The position numbers and the translations under genes were made by a program. A stretch of 64,000 bases of DNA from GCA-2684655 sp045105235 (GTDB lineage: Bacteria; Planctomycetota; UBA1135; UBA2386), in contig JBGCDH010000011.1 of the NCBI GenBank assembly GCA_045105235.1, positions 62,001 through 126,000 of the forward strand, given 5' to 3'. Below the pieces are notes generated by a model, which was given only the letters and a program-made list of their open reading frames with translations, did not search any database and was not told the DNA's origin. This document shows positions 15,309 through 23,967 of the stretch, in pieces. Within the stretch, counting starts at the first letter, position 1; every line of letters starts with the position of its first letter.

Positions 15309-16574
15309 TCAGTGCAGCCGGAGGTCGTACTGCTGAATCTTGCGATAGAGCGTGGCCCGGCCGATGCCCAGCAGCTGCGCAGCGCGGCGCACGTTGCCCT
15401 TGGTAGCCTGAAGCGCGCGGCCAAGGAGGAACTTCTCCTCTTCCTCGAACGGGCGAATCGACTCTTCGGTCAACTCAACGGTCTCCGCAACCACATTGCC
15501 CGTCGTCGAAGCAGCCGCCGCGTTGGGCACCTGCGAAGCCGCAGGTGCCATTAGGTGCTCCCGGTCAATCGCAGCACCACCGGCGAGCATTTGGCCCCGA
15601 CGAATCGTCGCCTCAAGCTGCGCGATATGGCCGGGCCACTGCATGCTCTCCAGCAGCATCCGCGCAGCCGGCGTAAACCCCTGGTGATTGCGCCCCGACG
15701 CCGGCACGCCCGAATCGAGGATCGAGTCCGCCAGCATCTGGATGTCGTCGACTCGCTCATTGAGCCCCGGCACCATGACCGGGAACGCATGCAGTCGATA
15801 GAAGAGATCTTCTCGGAACGAGCCGCGTGCCACCAGCTCGGGAACATGCGCCGAAGTCGTCGCGATCAACCTCGTGAGGCTTGGTGCTCGCGACGTCGAA
15901 CGTTCTTTGAGGTGCTTGACGAGCACGGTCTGTGCGGCGGCCGGCAATTGGTCAACAGACTCGAGCACAAGCGTCGTAGCGGCACAGTCCATGAGCTTGC
16001 GGGTCAGCTCATCGCCCGAGAGTGTTGCACAATCGTGCACGGCGATTTCGCGCTCCGAGCGGCGGCTCTTGAGGTGGATGGCGCGCGCCGCGAGCGACTT
16101 CCCCGAGCCGACCGGGCCTTCGATCAGCACCGTCGCGTCGCAATCCGCGGCGCGTGACACGGCGCTGTTGAGGCGTCGCATCGGCGGCGTAGCGCCGACC
16201 ATTGCGTCGCCCGTGCGGATTCCCTCGACGATGGCCTCGAGCTGCTGGACTCGATCGATCTGCATCGACAGGTTGACGCCCATTTCGGCGAGCACGTTGG
16301 CGAAGCCGCTTGCGGATTCGAGGCTGTCATCTACGCAGATGACAGGCTGCCCAATGCGATCCGGCACGTCACTTCGAACGTCTTCGTCGCAGAGGACGAG
16401 ATCAAACGTCCCGGCACCTTCGCGCTGCTCAAACTGCTGCCAGGTGTCGAAGTAGATTGCTTCGTGCCGACCACGCTCGATTTCCGAGATGAAGTCGGAG
16501 CCGCGGACGGAAACTAGCGCGACACGCGCCGAAGTGCGCGTCACGTTCTCTTTGCCAATGAGTGCGATCGTCAT
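15309..16574 (-). CDS. Enhancer-binding-protein-like regulator lacking GAFTGA
   Basis: With the ATG at 16574 (MTIALIGKENV), 421 residues: an N-terminal receiver-like or divergent domain (about 1-105), a linker helix, an AAA+ domain and a C-terminal Fis-type helix-turn-helix (GNVRRAAQLLGIGRATLYRKIQQYDL). Walker A is present as GPVGSGKS, and REDLFYRLHAFPVMVPGLNER is the classic sigma-54 activator segment. The sigma-54 contact loop GAFTGA is entirely missing, since the chain goes from DCATLSGDELTRKLMDCAAT straight to TLVLESVDQLP. Walker B also reads VLES instead of LDE. It probably works without sigma-54 as a DNA-binding regulator. An ORF extension to 16670 exists but looks non-native. Confidence 0.85.
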   Translation of the reverse strand: MTIALIGKENVTRTSARVALVSVRGSDFISEIERGRHEAIYFDTWQQFEQREGAGTFDLVLCDEDVRSDVPDRIGQPVICVDDSLESASGFANVLAEMGVNLSMQIDRVQQLEAIVEGIRTGDAMVGATPPMRRLNSAVSRAADCDATVLIEGPVGSGKSLAARAIHLKSRRSEREIAVHDCATLSGDELTRKLMDCAATTLVLESVDQLPAAAQTVLVKHLKERSTSRAPSLTRLIATTSAHVPELVARGSFREDLFYRLHAFPVMVPGLNERVDDIQMLADSILDSGVPASGRNHQGFTPAARMLLESMQWPGHIAQLEATIRRGQMLAGGAAIDREHLMAPAASQVPNAAAASTTGNVVAETVELTEESIRPFEEEEKFLLGRALQATKGNVRRAAQLLGIGRATLYRKIQQYDLRLH

Positions 16575-16723
16575 GCCTTGTCCCAACAAGGGATCGGCAT
16601 TCCACACGGCACCGGTAAAGCCCGGTCGGCTTCGAAATGCTACGCACGCCTGAGAGTCCGCGACGTTCACGGCCGTGTGACTGCGGCCGCAAGGTCGACT
16701 CAGCTCTCTGTGAGAGCCGCGCC

Positions 16724-17137
16724 TCAGTCGTCCGCAAGTCGCCGGGAAAGCTCGTCGAAGTCGATCGTCTCGACTTCGGTCTTCGTGATCGGAGCCATCT
16801 TTCGGAACTTGCGATACTCCTCGATGCTAGTCAGCTCGACGTAGTCGCGCGCTGTCATGCCATGAAGAGACTTGCGAGGTGCCGTCTTTCCAGACGACGT
16901 CTTGTCGAGTGTTTTCCTTGCCCGATGACAAATTGAGAGGGTGTTCTCTAGGTTTCCGCGGATCTTGTGAAGGCGTTCTCCGTCAGCTCCAGGAGCATCC
17001 ATGCTCTTGTTGATTTTGGCGATCGCCACTTCGAGAACTGCGATGAGGCAGTTCAGCTTGGTGGCGAGGCGAGTGCGATACTCGCTAGATCCGAGAGCTT
17101 CGGGAAGCTTACGACTGTCGTTTCGTTCGGCGTCCAT
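16724..17137 (-). CDS. Hypothetical helical protein
   Basis: A 137-residue protein without a signal peptide or recognised domain. Residues 20-45 (TRLATKLNCLIAVLEVAIAKINKSM) and 55-75 look helical and could form a coiled coil. The C-terminal part (LTSIEEYRKFRKMAPITKTEVETIDFDELSRRLADD) is charged. It lies between the regulator and the exported protein on the same strand with gaps of about 150 and 240 bases, so it is probably a separate transcription unit. I do not recognise a family; codon use agrees with the neighbours. Confidence 0.6.
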   Translation of the reverse strand: MDAERNDSRKLPEALGSSEYRTRLATKLNCLIAVLEVAIAKINKSMDAPGADGERLHKIRGNLENTLSICHRARKTLDKTSSGKTAPRKSLHGMTARDYVELTSIEEYRKFRKMAPITKTEVETIDFDELSRRLADD

Positions 17138-17377
17138 ACGTTCGTGACTGAGGTCATGTCGAACGAAGCATCAGAGGTGCCAGGCGGCGTTGCTCTGCGA
17201 ATCACCGATGGCAGCGAACCCAGCGTGCGACTGCAGCCATTCTCAAAGGTGGACCGTCGGATCCGCGCAACGCAGACCGTCGCATTGCCCAGACAGCGTT
17301 GCAGATGCGCGACCGTGAGCCCGATGAGAGCACCCGCCCCTCGGGCAGAGCTCTATCCATCGCTATGGACCCATTCC

Positions 17378-18472
17378 CTACTGGCTCAGCGCCTGCAGAA
17401 ATACGACCCGCGCCAGCGCGTCGAGGCGCCGAAGTGAGCCGCGCCCAGCCACATGAAAGGTGACGTTGTCATCCCAGAAGACCAGCGCGCTTACAGCCGG
17501 GTCGCGGAAGCGCGCAATCGTGTTGCCGCCAGCCGTTTCGTTGGGCATGCCATCAAACGGATCCAGACTGTTGATGTTCTGCACGACGAAGAACTGATCG
17601 ATACCGTCCCCGTAGACCATCACCAGCTTCTGCTGACCGTTGATCGGGTCGTCGTGCACTTCGATGCGCTCGGCGACGTAGTCGGGCATCCCAGTGACAT
17701 TGGGGTCAATTACCGAACTGGCCAAACCGAGATGCTGCAGCGCAGTGCCGTAGTCCGGCATCGGCGTGATGATGTTGGTCGAGTGCATCGGCGCAAACGT
17801 CTGCACCGTGTCCGAAAACGACGTCGTCTCAATCTCGGCATGCACGATGAGTCGACTGTCGAGCTCCGCCACATAGAGCGGAACACTCGTCAGCGAGTCC
17901 ACATCCACCACCCAGATGGCCTTGTCCAAAGTGCCAGGGAAGATGACCAGGCGCTGTGCGGCGCGGCCTGCCCGCACAACGGGACCGAAGTCGTGGAGGG
18001 TGTAGTTGTTTTGTGCCTGCGTCAGATCACGGATCGAAAACGAGCCGTGCCGGAAGAACAGGCGCGCATAGCGATCGTAGTTTTGCTGCCAGTCCTGCCA
18101 AAGAGCCGAGCCCGTGGGCTCCCCCTGCACACCGACGAAGCTCAGAGAGAAAGCCGGCTGCGCAGAGCCATTGGCCTGCACCTGCAGATGCTCACTCGTC
18201 GTCACCACGGTGCCGTCGGGCTGACGGAATCGTCGCAGCTGGTTCGCAGTGTAATCTTGCGTTCGCACCGCCTGCGACATCGAGGCGAATGTCGGCACGG
18301 TCTGACCACCGACCCGACTCGTGCTAGGCGAACTCGTCCCGCCGCTTGATGACGTTGCCTTTTGTGCAACGACCGACCTCGTGAGGCCTGCTACACACAA
18401 CAAGCACGCGACAGCCACAGCAAACACGCTGCCGCGCGAAAGACTGCAAGAAGACATGATCGGTTTGTGCAC
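17378..18472 (-). CDS. Exported protein of the sigma-factor block, possibly RseB/MucB-like
   Basis: A 364-residue protein with an N-terminal signal peptide (hydrophobic about 14-30, probable cleavage after VVAQ), a Ser/Gly/Thr-rich linker, then a beta-rich domain from about residue 70. Its place as third gene after an ECF sigma factor and a transmembrane anti-sigma factor is that of RseB/MucB, periplasmic sensors with LolA-like folds. The strand pattern RRFRQPDGTVVTTSEHLQV would suit that fold, but I cannot confirm homology. The C-terminal half (residues 190-360) is not recognised. The gap to the anti-sigma gene is 65 bases. Confidence 0.65.
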   Translation of the reverse strand: MHKPIMSSCSLSRGSVFAVAVACLLCVAGLTRSVVAQKATSSSGGTSSPSTSRVGGQTVPTFASMSQAVRTQDYTANQLRRFRQPDGTVVTTSEHLQVQANGSAQPAFSLSFVGVQGEPTGSALWQDWQQNYDRYARLFFRHGSFSIRDLTQAQNNYTLHDFGPVVRAGRAAQRLVIFPGTLDKAIWVVDVDSLTSVPLYVAELDSRLIVHAEIETTSFSDTVQTFAPMHSTNIITPMPDYGTALQHLGLASSVIDPNVTGMPDYVAERIEVHDDPINGQQKLVMVYGDGIDQFFVVQNINSLDPFDGMPNETAGGNTIARFRDPAVSALVFWDDNVTFHVAGRGSLRRLDALARVVFLQALSQ

Positions 18473-18537
18473 GGGACTGAGAACGAGGAGGACGTAAGCG
18501 TAACGGAAGACGATCTGGAGAGGACCGGGGAGCGAGA

Positions 18538-19398
18538 CTATCTACCCCGCCGCTTCTTCTTGCCGCTGGACGAGTCGAGCTGGGCGAGACCCGCGCCATA
18601 CCGAGTGAAGACGAAGTCCACCTTGGGTGGCCCATCGAGATCCGCGAAGACGATTTCGGGCGTAGGCTTTGTCGTCGCTGCAGGCTGCCGGAACTGCATC
18701 CAGACAACGAAGGCCGACGCGGCCGCACCAACAAACACAAAGCGCCAACCAGCAACCGCGGAGCGGGATCGAACGGATCCCGCAGCGCGAAGGCGTTCGG
18801 CCCGCTCGGCGGCCACACCGTCTAGAATCGACTGACCCATCTTGGACCAGACGGCATCATCCGGCTGCGGCACCGTGTTGATCAGGTCGCGAATGCGCGG
18901 GTCCGGTGCGTCGCCATCACGACCACGGTTCTCCGAATGCAAACCGGCCTCGGCCATGCGGTCTTGCTGTGCCCTGGCATCGCCGGCCTTCAGATCGTTG
19001 GCATTCAGATCGTTGGCATTCAGATCATCGGCCCTGCGAAGCGCGCCGGCCAAAGCACCGTCCAACGCAGCATGGTCGGACAGTTGGCCAGACTTGGAGC
19101 CGTGCTCCAGCCACTTGCCAACCGGCCCCTGCTCGGACGCTTCGGACGCACGCTCGTAGATGCTCTCAAGCATGCCCGCATCTGTATGCAGCGAGCCGGC
19201 CCGCTGCTCTTGGGGACGCTGCCGGCATTCGGCAGCCAGTAGCGCCGCGGCACGCAATCGAGCAACACAGAAAGCACAGTCGTCTACGTGCGATTGCTGC
19301 TCGGTCGCAAGCGGCTTGCCACTCAGGCTGGACGCTAGCGCATCTGCGAAGATGCGCCGACAATCCGGCCCTCTAGAAGGTGCTTCAAAAGGCTTCAT
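18538..19398 (-). CDS. Transmembrane anti-sigma factor (ZAS-like)
   Basis: A 286-residue protein. The N-terminus has the zinc-binding anti-sigma signature HVDDCAFC (about residues 37-44). It continues with a long low-complexity middle (including DLNAND repeats) and a single transmembrane helix near 222-240 (GWRFVFVGAAASAFVVWM). A short extracytoplasmic part ends in KKKRRGR. It overlaps the sigma gene by four bases (ATGA), as is usual for cognate pairs. It should hold the ECF sigma factor inactive at the membrane until an envelope signal arrives, perhaps through the exported protein encoded next. Confidence 0.85.
   Translation of the reverse strand: MKPFEAPSRGPDCRRIFADALASSLSGKPLATEQQSHVDDCAFCVARLRAAALLAAECRQRPQEQRAGSLHTDAGMLESIYERASEASEQGPVGKWLEHGSKSGQLSDHAALDGALAGALRRADDLNANDLNANDLKAGDARAQQDRMAEAGLHSENRGRDGDAPDPRIRDLINTVPQPDDAVWSKMGQSILDGVAAERAERLRAAGSVRSRSAVAGWRFVFVGAAASAFVVWMQFRQPAATTKPTPEIVFADLDGPPKVDFVFTRYGAGLAQLDSSSGKKKRRGR
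18991..19035. repeat. 15-bp tandem repeat within the anti-sigma gene
   Basis: CAGATCGTTGGCATT occurs twice perfectly (18991-19005, 19006-19020) and once degenerate (19021-19035), encoding repeated DLNAN in the cytoplasmic linker. Confidence 0.9.
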
Positions 19399-20162
19399 AC
19401 GGCACCCCCAAAGGAAGCGCTGGCCGCGTCGCCCGAGCCGTCCTCGTTTAGCTTGCGGCTGATATCGAGGTGAGGGAATCGGGAGCGAACTACGTGTTCG
19501 AGAGCGAGGTGGGCACGCGCCATGCGTGATTTGACGGTTCCCAGCGACAGGTCGAGCGTCGCGGCCAGTTCTTCGTAGGACATCTCCTCCAGGTAGCGCA
19601 GCGCCAGAATGCTGCGCAGCTTCGGGCTCAGGAGGGAGATCGCTTCCTGAACCTGGTCACCGACTTCGAGAAGTTCGGCGGAATCGCGGGGCCCCAGGCT
19701 GTCGTCTTCGACCTGGGTCGCCTGTTCATCTTCGACCACGAGGGATGGACCTCGGCCAGAGCGCGACTTACGGCGGAAGTCGATGCTGCAGTTGACGACG
19801 ATCCGAAACAGCCACGTGCTGAACAGCGAATTGCCGCGGAAGCCACCGAGCTTGCGGAACACCAGGGCAAAGCTGTCCTGAACAATGTCCAGCGCGTCGG
19901 GCTGATTGCCGGCGATCCGGAAGGCAATCGCAAAGACGCGCTCGCGATAGCGGTGGAACAGGACCTCGAATGCGTCCTGAAAACCGTCCCCGTCGGGGTT
20001 CCGACAGGTAGCAATCAGCTCGGCATCGGGATCACGCAACAATTCCACGGTATTGAGACGACCGCCCGAGGGCCCGAGGTTCCGTCGGTTGTCGGAGATT
20101 TGGGCTAGGGTGTCGGTAAATCGGCCACTCGCCGCGACTCGTCCCCCGCGAGACGGCGCCAA
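19395..20162 (-). CDS. ECF RNA polymerase sigma factor (RpoE type)
   Basis: Sigma region 2 is FEVLFHRYRERVFAIAFRIAGNQPDALDIVQDSFALVFRKLGGFRG...FSTWLFRIVVNCSIDFRRK. Region 4 is LSPKLRSILALRYLEEMSYEELAATLDLSLGTVKSRMARAHLALE. These are typical group IV (ECF) features. The acidic spacer between them is long. The listed ATG gives 255 residues; a GTG just before ELLRDPDAELIATCR would remove about 38 non-conserved residues and may be the true start. It is coupled to the anti-sigma gene by overlap. Confidence 0.93.
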   Translation of the reverse strand: MAPSRGGRVAASGRFTDTLAQISDNRRNLGPSGGRLNTVELLRDPDAELIATCRNPDGDGFQDAFEVLFHRYRERVFAIAFRIAGNQPDALDIVQDSFALVFRKLGGFRGNSLFSTWLFRIVVNCSIDFRRKSRSGRGPSLVVEDEQATQVEDDSLGPRDSAELLEVGDQVQEAISLLSPKLRSILALRYLEEMSYEELAATLDLSLGTVKSRMARAHLALEHVVRSRFPHLDISRKLNEDGSGDAASASFGGAV

Positions 20163-20262
20163 GGGACAAGCCTAGGCTGCATGCATTCGTCCCGAAGTAT
20201 TTCCGTGACCACGGCTTTGACGATTGGCTGACTTGCATCTTGCTGGCCGCTGAGCGCCCCTC

Positions 20263-20316
20263 CTGGCCGCCGAGCATTTACTGGCCGCCAAGCATTTACT
20301 GGCCGCCAAGCATTTC
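20263..20316. repeat. 18-bp repeat, three copies, each carrying the stop codon of the upstream-coded protein
   Basis: CTGGCCGCCAAGCATTTA occurs three times (20263-20280 with one change, 20281-20298, 20299-20316 with one change). On the minus strand each unit reads M-L-G-G-Q-stop. The gene ends at the first TAA it meets (20298-20296), leaving the other copies as untranslated relics. Confidence 0.9.
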
Positions 20317-21225
20317 CGTCCCGCCAGGAACCGTGATCGTCCAGCCGACGGAATTGGAGCAATCCGTCGTGCACTCGAGCTCGTTGGCGTCCTCGCAGTC
20401 GGCAGCATCGACCTCGTAGCTCGTTCCTGCAGGGCCCGAGGAGAGTTCCCGGAGGGTGAGAACGCAGACGCGATTGGACTCCGTAACGAGTGGATTGAGC
20501 AGCGGCACCGGCCGGAGCGCCTGCATCACAAAGCGCTCGTCGCCAAAAGGAACGATCGTGACGATACCGCTCGGGACGCCCACGAGCTTGACTCCGCTTT
20601 GCACGTGACGGCCGCCAACAACGGACTCCGCCCAAAAGGTGCACGGCAACAGCGACGACAGCTCTTGCTCGGATACGAGCGGCACCGACAGCTGAATGAA
20701 TATGCCGTGATCGGCGCCGGCGTCACGCTCGCGGTAGATGTGCTCGCCGAGCGACATCAGGCTGAAAGGAATCTTCAGTCCGGGCCACTCCGGGCGCTCG
20801 AACCAGGCCTGAAAGGACTCTACGGCCGTCGCGCCAAAGCCTTCCGCCGGGGAAAGCACGCGGTAGAAGACGTGCAACCAATTGCGTGGGTCTTGCGAGC
20901 CGGGAGCGGGGCCGGTGATGATCAGCCGCATGTCCTGATCGGGCGGCAGCGGCATGTTTTCGTGCCGAGGCATGCCGGCTTCAACCACCTCGACGAAGTC
21001 GGGGATGCCGTCGGAGTCCGTGTCCGGATTGTTCGCATCGGTCAGCACAACCCACTCCACGACATCCGGCAGGAAGTCGCCATCGGAGTCGATCATCGCG
21101 CTACGTGACGATCCGCCGGTGCCGCCGCCGCCACTCGCTTGGACAAAACCCGCCGGCTCAAGCCAAGCGAGCAGGCTCGCGGCTACGCCAACGGTCGCCA
21201 GGGTGATGAGGGACTTGCGCTGCAT
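20296..21225 (-). CDS. Secreted protein with thrombospondin-type-3 calcium repeats
   Basis: A 309-residue exported protein: signal peptide (hydrophobic 7-22), Gly/Ser-rich linker, then two calcium-binding type-3-like motifs, DSDGDFLPDVVE and DTDSDGIPDFVE (about residues 46-80). The remainder is beta-rich with cysteines near the C-terminus (CEDANELECTTDC). The very end MLGGQ is one unit of an 18-bp tandem repeat, so the reading frame was probably cut short by repeat expansion. No enzymatic motif is visible. It stands alone, 134 bases upstream of the sigma factor. Confidence 0.8.
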   Translation of the reverse strand: MQRKSLITLATVGVAASLLAWLEPAGFVQASGGGGTGGSSRSAMIDSDGDFLPDVVEWVVLTDANNPDTDSDGIPDFVEVVEAGMPRHENMPLPPDQDMRLIITGPAPGSQDPRNWLHVFYRVLSPAEGFGATAVESFQAWFERPEWPGLKIPFSLMSLGEHIYRERDAGADHGIFIQLSVPLVSEQELSSLLPCTFWAESVVGGRHVQSGVKLVGVPSGIVTIVPFGDERFVMQALRPVPLLNPLVTESNRVCVLTLRELSSGPAGTSYEVDAADCEDANELECTTDCSNSVGWTITVPGGTEMLGGQ

Positions 21226-21579
21226 TAGGGACGCTCGGTTGCTCTCAACATAGGCTTGAGCAGGATGGGGGTTTCACGCAACCGCCTGCATATTGAAGCA
21301 TCCGAATCGCGACCTGACAAGCAGCCAAAGCCCGCCAGTAGGCCGCAAGCCCGCCACGGTCGCTGTTTTGATGGACGGCGACCAGGGAGAAGGAAGTCGT
21401 CGGTTCATTGCGAATTTCTGCCGGATCATTGGGCGATCCGGCGACAAGCTCACGGCAAGATCCTAATACGCACGAGCGCAACATTAGCCCTTGAGGGGGT
21501 CACGGCGGACCGGATCAAGAACGACACAAGTCCCGTCAGCGTTGTGTTTCTCGAGCAGCCTCGATAAGACCGAAGCTGT
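21226..21579. other. Intergenic region with a perfect hairpin, upstream of tRNA-Arg
   Basis: 354 bases without a convincing gene. GCCGGATC (21420-21427), loop ATTGGGC, GATCCGGC (21435-21442) form a perfect 8-bp stem. Ahead of the tRNA, TTGTGT (from 21542) and TAAGAC about 17 bases later could be a weak promoter. The minus-strand promoter of the calcium-repeat protein must also lie here. Confidence 0.5.
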
Positions 21580-21656
21580 GCGCCCGTAGCTCAGCTGGAT
21601 AGAGCGACGGTCTCCGAAGCCGTAGGTCGCAGGTTCGACTCCTGCCGGGCGCGCCA
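21580..21656 (+). tRNA. tRNA-Arg (anticodon CCG)
   Basis: Full cloverleaf: acceptor GCGCCCG / CGGGCGC, D-arm GCTC...GAGC, anticodon stem ACGGT / GCCGT with loop CTCCGAA (anticodon CCG, reads CGG), T-arm GCAGG-TTCGACT-CCTGC, discriminator G and an encoded CCA at 21654-21656. CGG is a sensible codon to serve in this GC-rich genome. Confidence 0.97.
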
Positions 21657-21958
21657 TTCAACCCTGTTGCCGCGAAACCCGTTCGGTGCGCCGTCTTTGG
21701 CGATGAGGCGAGGGCCCGACCTTCGCCAGCGTCAGGGCCGTGAATCGACTTGGAGCGGGCAGCACGCCATAGTTACGCTGGGACGTCACTGGGATACACC
21801 TCTTCTTGGGGATGTAGGTCTCCGTGCATCGCACGCGCAGGAAGCGACTGCACAGCCACGCCCAACCTGCTTTTCAGCGGACAACCCAACCCCTCGCCAC
21901 ATCTGACGCAAAGCGTCGTGGCGCGAACTAGACGCCAAACTCAGGGACAGAAGAACTC
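21657..21958. other. Intergenic region without recognisable feature
   Basis: 302 bases between the tRNA and the M61 peptidase gene. I see no tRNA-adjacent integration remnant, no direct repeat of the tRNA 3' end and no convincing small gene. The AGGGACAG near its right end is the likely ribosome binding site of the peptidase gene. Confidence 0.5.
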
Positions 21959-23767
21959 GTGCCGCAGCTCGCCTACCGAATCGATGTATCGCGCGCGGCG
22001 GAACGCGAGCTAGACGTCGTGCTCGATGTGACCGCAATCGAGCCCGGGACCCAGGATCTCGAGCTGTTCATGCCGACATGGACGCCCGGCAGCTACCTGC
22101 TGCGGGAGTATTCTCGCCACCTGTCGACCGTCAGCGCCGTTGCGATCACGGCAGAAGGCCCCGGCGGCTCCGAAAGCGACAGCCGCGAGCTCGCCTGCCG
22201 CAAGACGAGCAAGACGCGCTTCGCCATCGAATCCGGCGGCCATACCGCGCTGCGGGTTCGCTACCGGGTCTATGCGCATGAGCTAAGCGTGCGGACCGCC
22301 CACGCGGACGACCGGCACGCATTTTGGACGCCTGCGGCCGTGTTGCTTTGGCCCGTGGATGCGCGCAATCAGCACGCCAGCATTGCCATCGTGCACCCAG
22401 AGGCTTGGAGCGTCTTCTGCAGCCTCGAGGCACAACCTGTAGAGCGGAACGCAGCGGGGCGGGCCATCACGACGTTGGCGGCGCCGAACCTCGACGCAGC
22501 ACTCGATGCGCCCGTGCTGGTCGGCGCGCCACAGTGCTCGACATGGACGCAGAATGGAGTTCCGCACACGATTGTGCTCGACGCTCTGGATCCCGTCGCC
22601 GTTCCGGAGAGCCTGACCAGCGACTTGGTTCGAATCGTCGACGTTGCTGCCGACGTCTTCGGCGGCGCACTGCCATATCGCGAATACACGTTCCTCGCGC
22701 TGTTTGCCGGGGAAGGCTATGGCGGGCTTGAGCACTGCGATTCTTCCGTGCTGCTCATGCCCCGCACATCGTTAGCCAGCGAACGTGGCTACAGAGACTT
22801 CCTCGCCCTAGCCGCGCACGAGCTATTCCACGCCTGGAACGTCAAGCGCATGCGACCCGAGGAGTTCTGGGTCTACGACTACGAGCACGAAAACTACACG
22901 CGCCTGCTTTGGGTCATGGAGGGCTGGACGGCCTACTACGACGACTTGCTGCTCGTGCGCGCTGGCCTGATGTCGCACGACGAATACCTCGGCACGATGG
23001 CGCGCAACGTGCAAAACATGCACAACGCCCCCGGGCGCTTTGAGCGCAGCTTGGAGCAATCCAGCTACGACGCCTGGATTCGCCTCTATCGCCCGGACGA
23101 GAACACGCGCAACTCGTCGCAAAACTACTACGGCAACGGCGCAGTCGTCGCGATGTGCCTCGACCTCAGCATTCGGCGATCTAGCGAAGGCGCGCACTGC
23201 CTCGACGACGTGCTGCGGCTGCTGTACACGCGGACGTTCGAAGCCAACCGTGGCTACCGCGATGACGACATCTACGAGATCGTTCACGAGCTTGCGGGCC
23301 CCACCGTCGTCGCCGAACTTCGCAGCCTAGTCACCGGCAAGCTCGACCCTCAGCTCGCCGAACGCCTGGTGGACGTTGGCGTGCAAACCAAGCAGCGCGA
23401 AACCGGCAAACCCTACCTCGGTGTTGTGTTTGAGCCCGGCACAACGAAAGTGTCCTCCGTCACCAAAAACACGCCCGCCTACCATGCGCAGCTTGCGCCG
23501 GGTGACGAGGTGCTGGCCGTTCGCGATGCGCGCACCAAGGCCTCCAACTGGCAAAAAGTCTTTGCGGCGGTCGCCCACGTCGACCAACCGTGCAAGCTCC
23601 TCGTCGACCGAGGGGGCATCGTGCAAACCCTCACGGCAACACCCATCGCGCACCCCGGCACGATCAAACTGTCGTGCAACCCCAGCGCCACGCCACCGCA
23701 GATCGCAGCGCGAACGGCATGGCTTGGTGCCGTCAAGGGTGCGGACGAAGAGCAGGATTCGGCGTAA
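21959..23767 (+). CDS. M61 (glycyl aminopeptidase-like) metallopeptidase with PDZ domain
   Basis: A 602-residue protein starting at GTG 21959 behind AGGGACAG. The N-terminal beta domain (1-190) includes MPTWTPGSYLLREYSRHL, typical of M61. Next is the zinc site HELFHAWN (His287, Glu288, His291) with the third ligand in WVMEGWTAYYDD (near residue 321). A C-terminal PDZ segment follows (PYLGVVFEPGTTKVSSVTKNTPAYHAQLAPGDEVLAV). No signal peptide is visible, so it may be cytoplasmic like several bacterial M61 enzymes. The family includes the Sphingomonas glycyl aminopeptidase. It stands alone and ends convergent with the CDGSH gene. Confidence 0.92.
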   Translation: MPQLAYRIDVSRAAERELDVVLDVTAIEPGTQDLELFMPTWTPGSYLLREYSRHLSTVSAVAITAEGPGGSESDSRELACRKTSKTRFAIESGGHTALRVRYRVYAHELSVRTAHADDRHAFWTPAAVLLWPVDARNQHASIAIVHPEAWSVFCSLEAQPVERNAAGRAITTLAAPNLDAALDAPVLVGAPQCSTWTQNGVPHTIVLDALDPVAVPESLTSDLVRIVDVAADVFGGALPYREYTFLALFAGEGYGGLEHCDSSVLLMPRTSLASERGYRDFLALAAHELFHAWNVKRMRPEEFWVYDYEHENYTRLLWVMEGWTAYYDDLLLVRAGLMSHDEYLGTMARNVQNMHNAPGRFERSLEQSSYDAWIRLYRPDENTRNSSQNYYGNGAVVAMCLDLSIRRSSEGAHCLDDVLRLLYTRTFEANRGYRDDDIYEIVHELAGPTVVAELRSLVTGKLDPQLAERLVDVGVQTKQRETGKPYLGVVFEPGTTKVSSVTKNTPAYHAQLAPGDEVLAVRDARTKASNWQKVFAAVAHVDQPCKLLVDRGGIVQTLTATPIAHPGTIKLSCNPSATPPQIAARTAWLGAVKGADEEQDSA

Positions 23768-23784
23768 GGCCGCAGCTCCCCGGA

Positions 23785-23967
23785 CTACGCCACGCAGCCG
23801 CATCCTCTTCGGCAGGCTAGGCAGCGGCGGGCACGTTCGTCGTAGCAGGCAGGGTCGTCGCAGCAGCCATGCTCGCGGCAAACTAGGTTGCAGCAGGCTA
23901 CCTGGGGGCAGGCCGAGGCTCAGGCATCCGAACGGCCGCAGATACAGCCAAACCGTTCGGCCAGGCA
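23785..23967 (-). other. Cysteine-rich in-frame extension behind the CDGSH gene stop
   Basis: Directly after the TAG of the CDGSH gene, the same minus-strand frame continues for about 60 codons, broken once by TGA and closed by TAG at 23785. It encodes roughly 16 cysteines, with pairs such as ACCNLVCREHGCCDDPAC and CLACRRGCGC. No start codon precedes it, so it is not a separate gene in the usual sense. It could be a relic of a longer metal-binding protein. Chance is possible, because the plus strand is rich in GCA triplets. Confidence 0.3.

Noticed and set aside
21580..21958. tRNA-Arg as an integration site of a mobile island
   Set aside because: No integrase gene and no repeat of the tRNA 3' end are visible downstream within the window.
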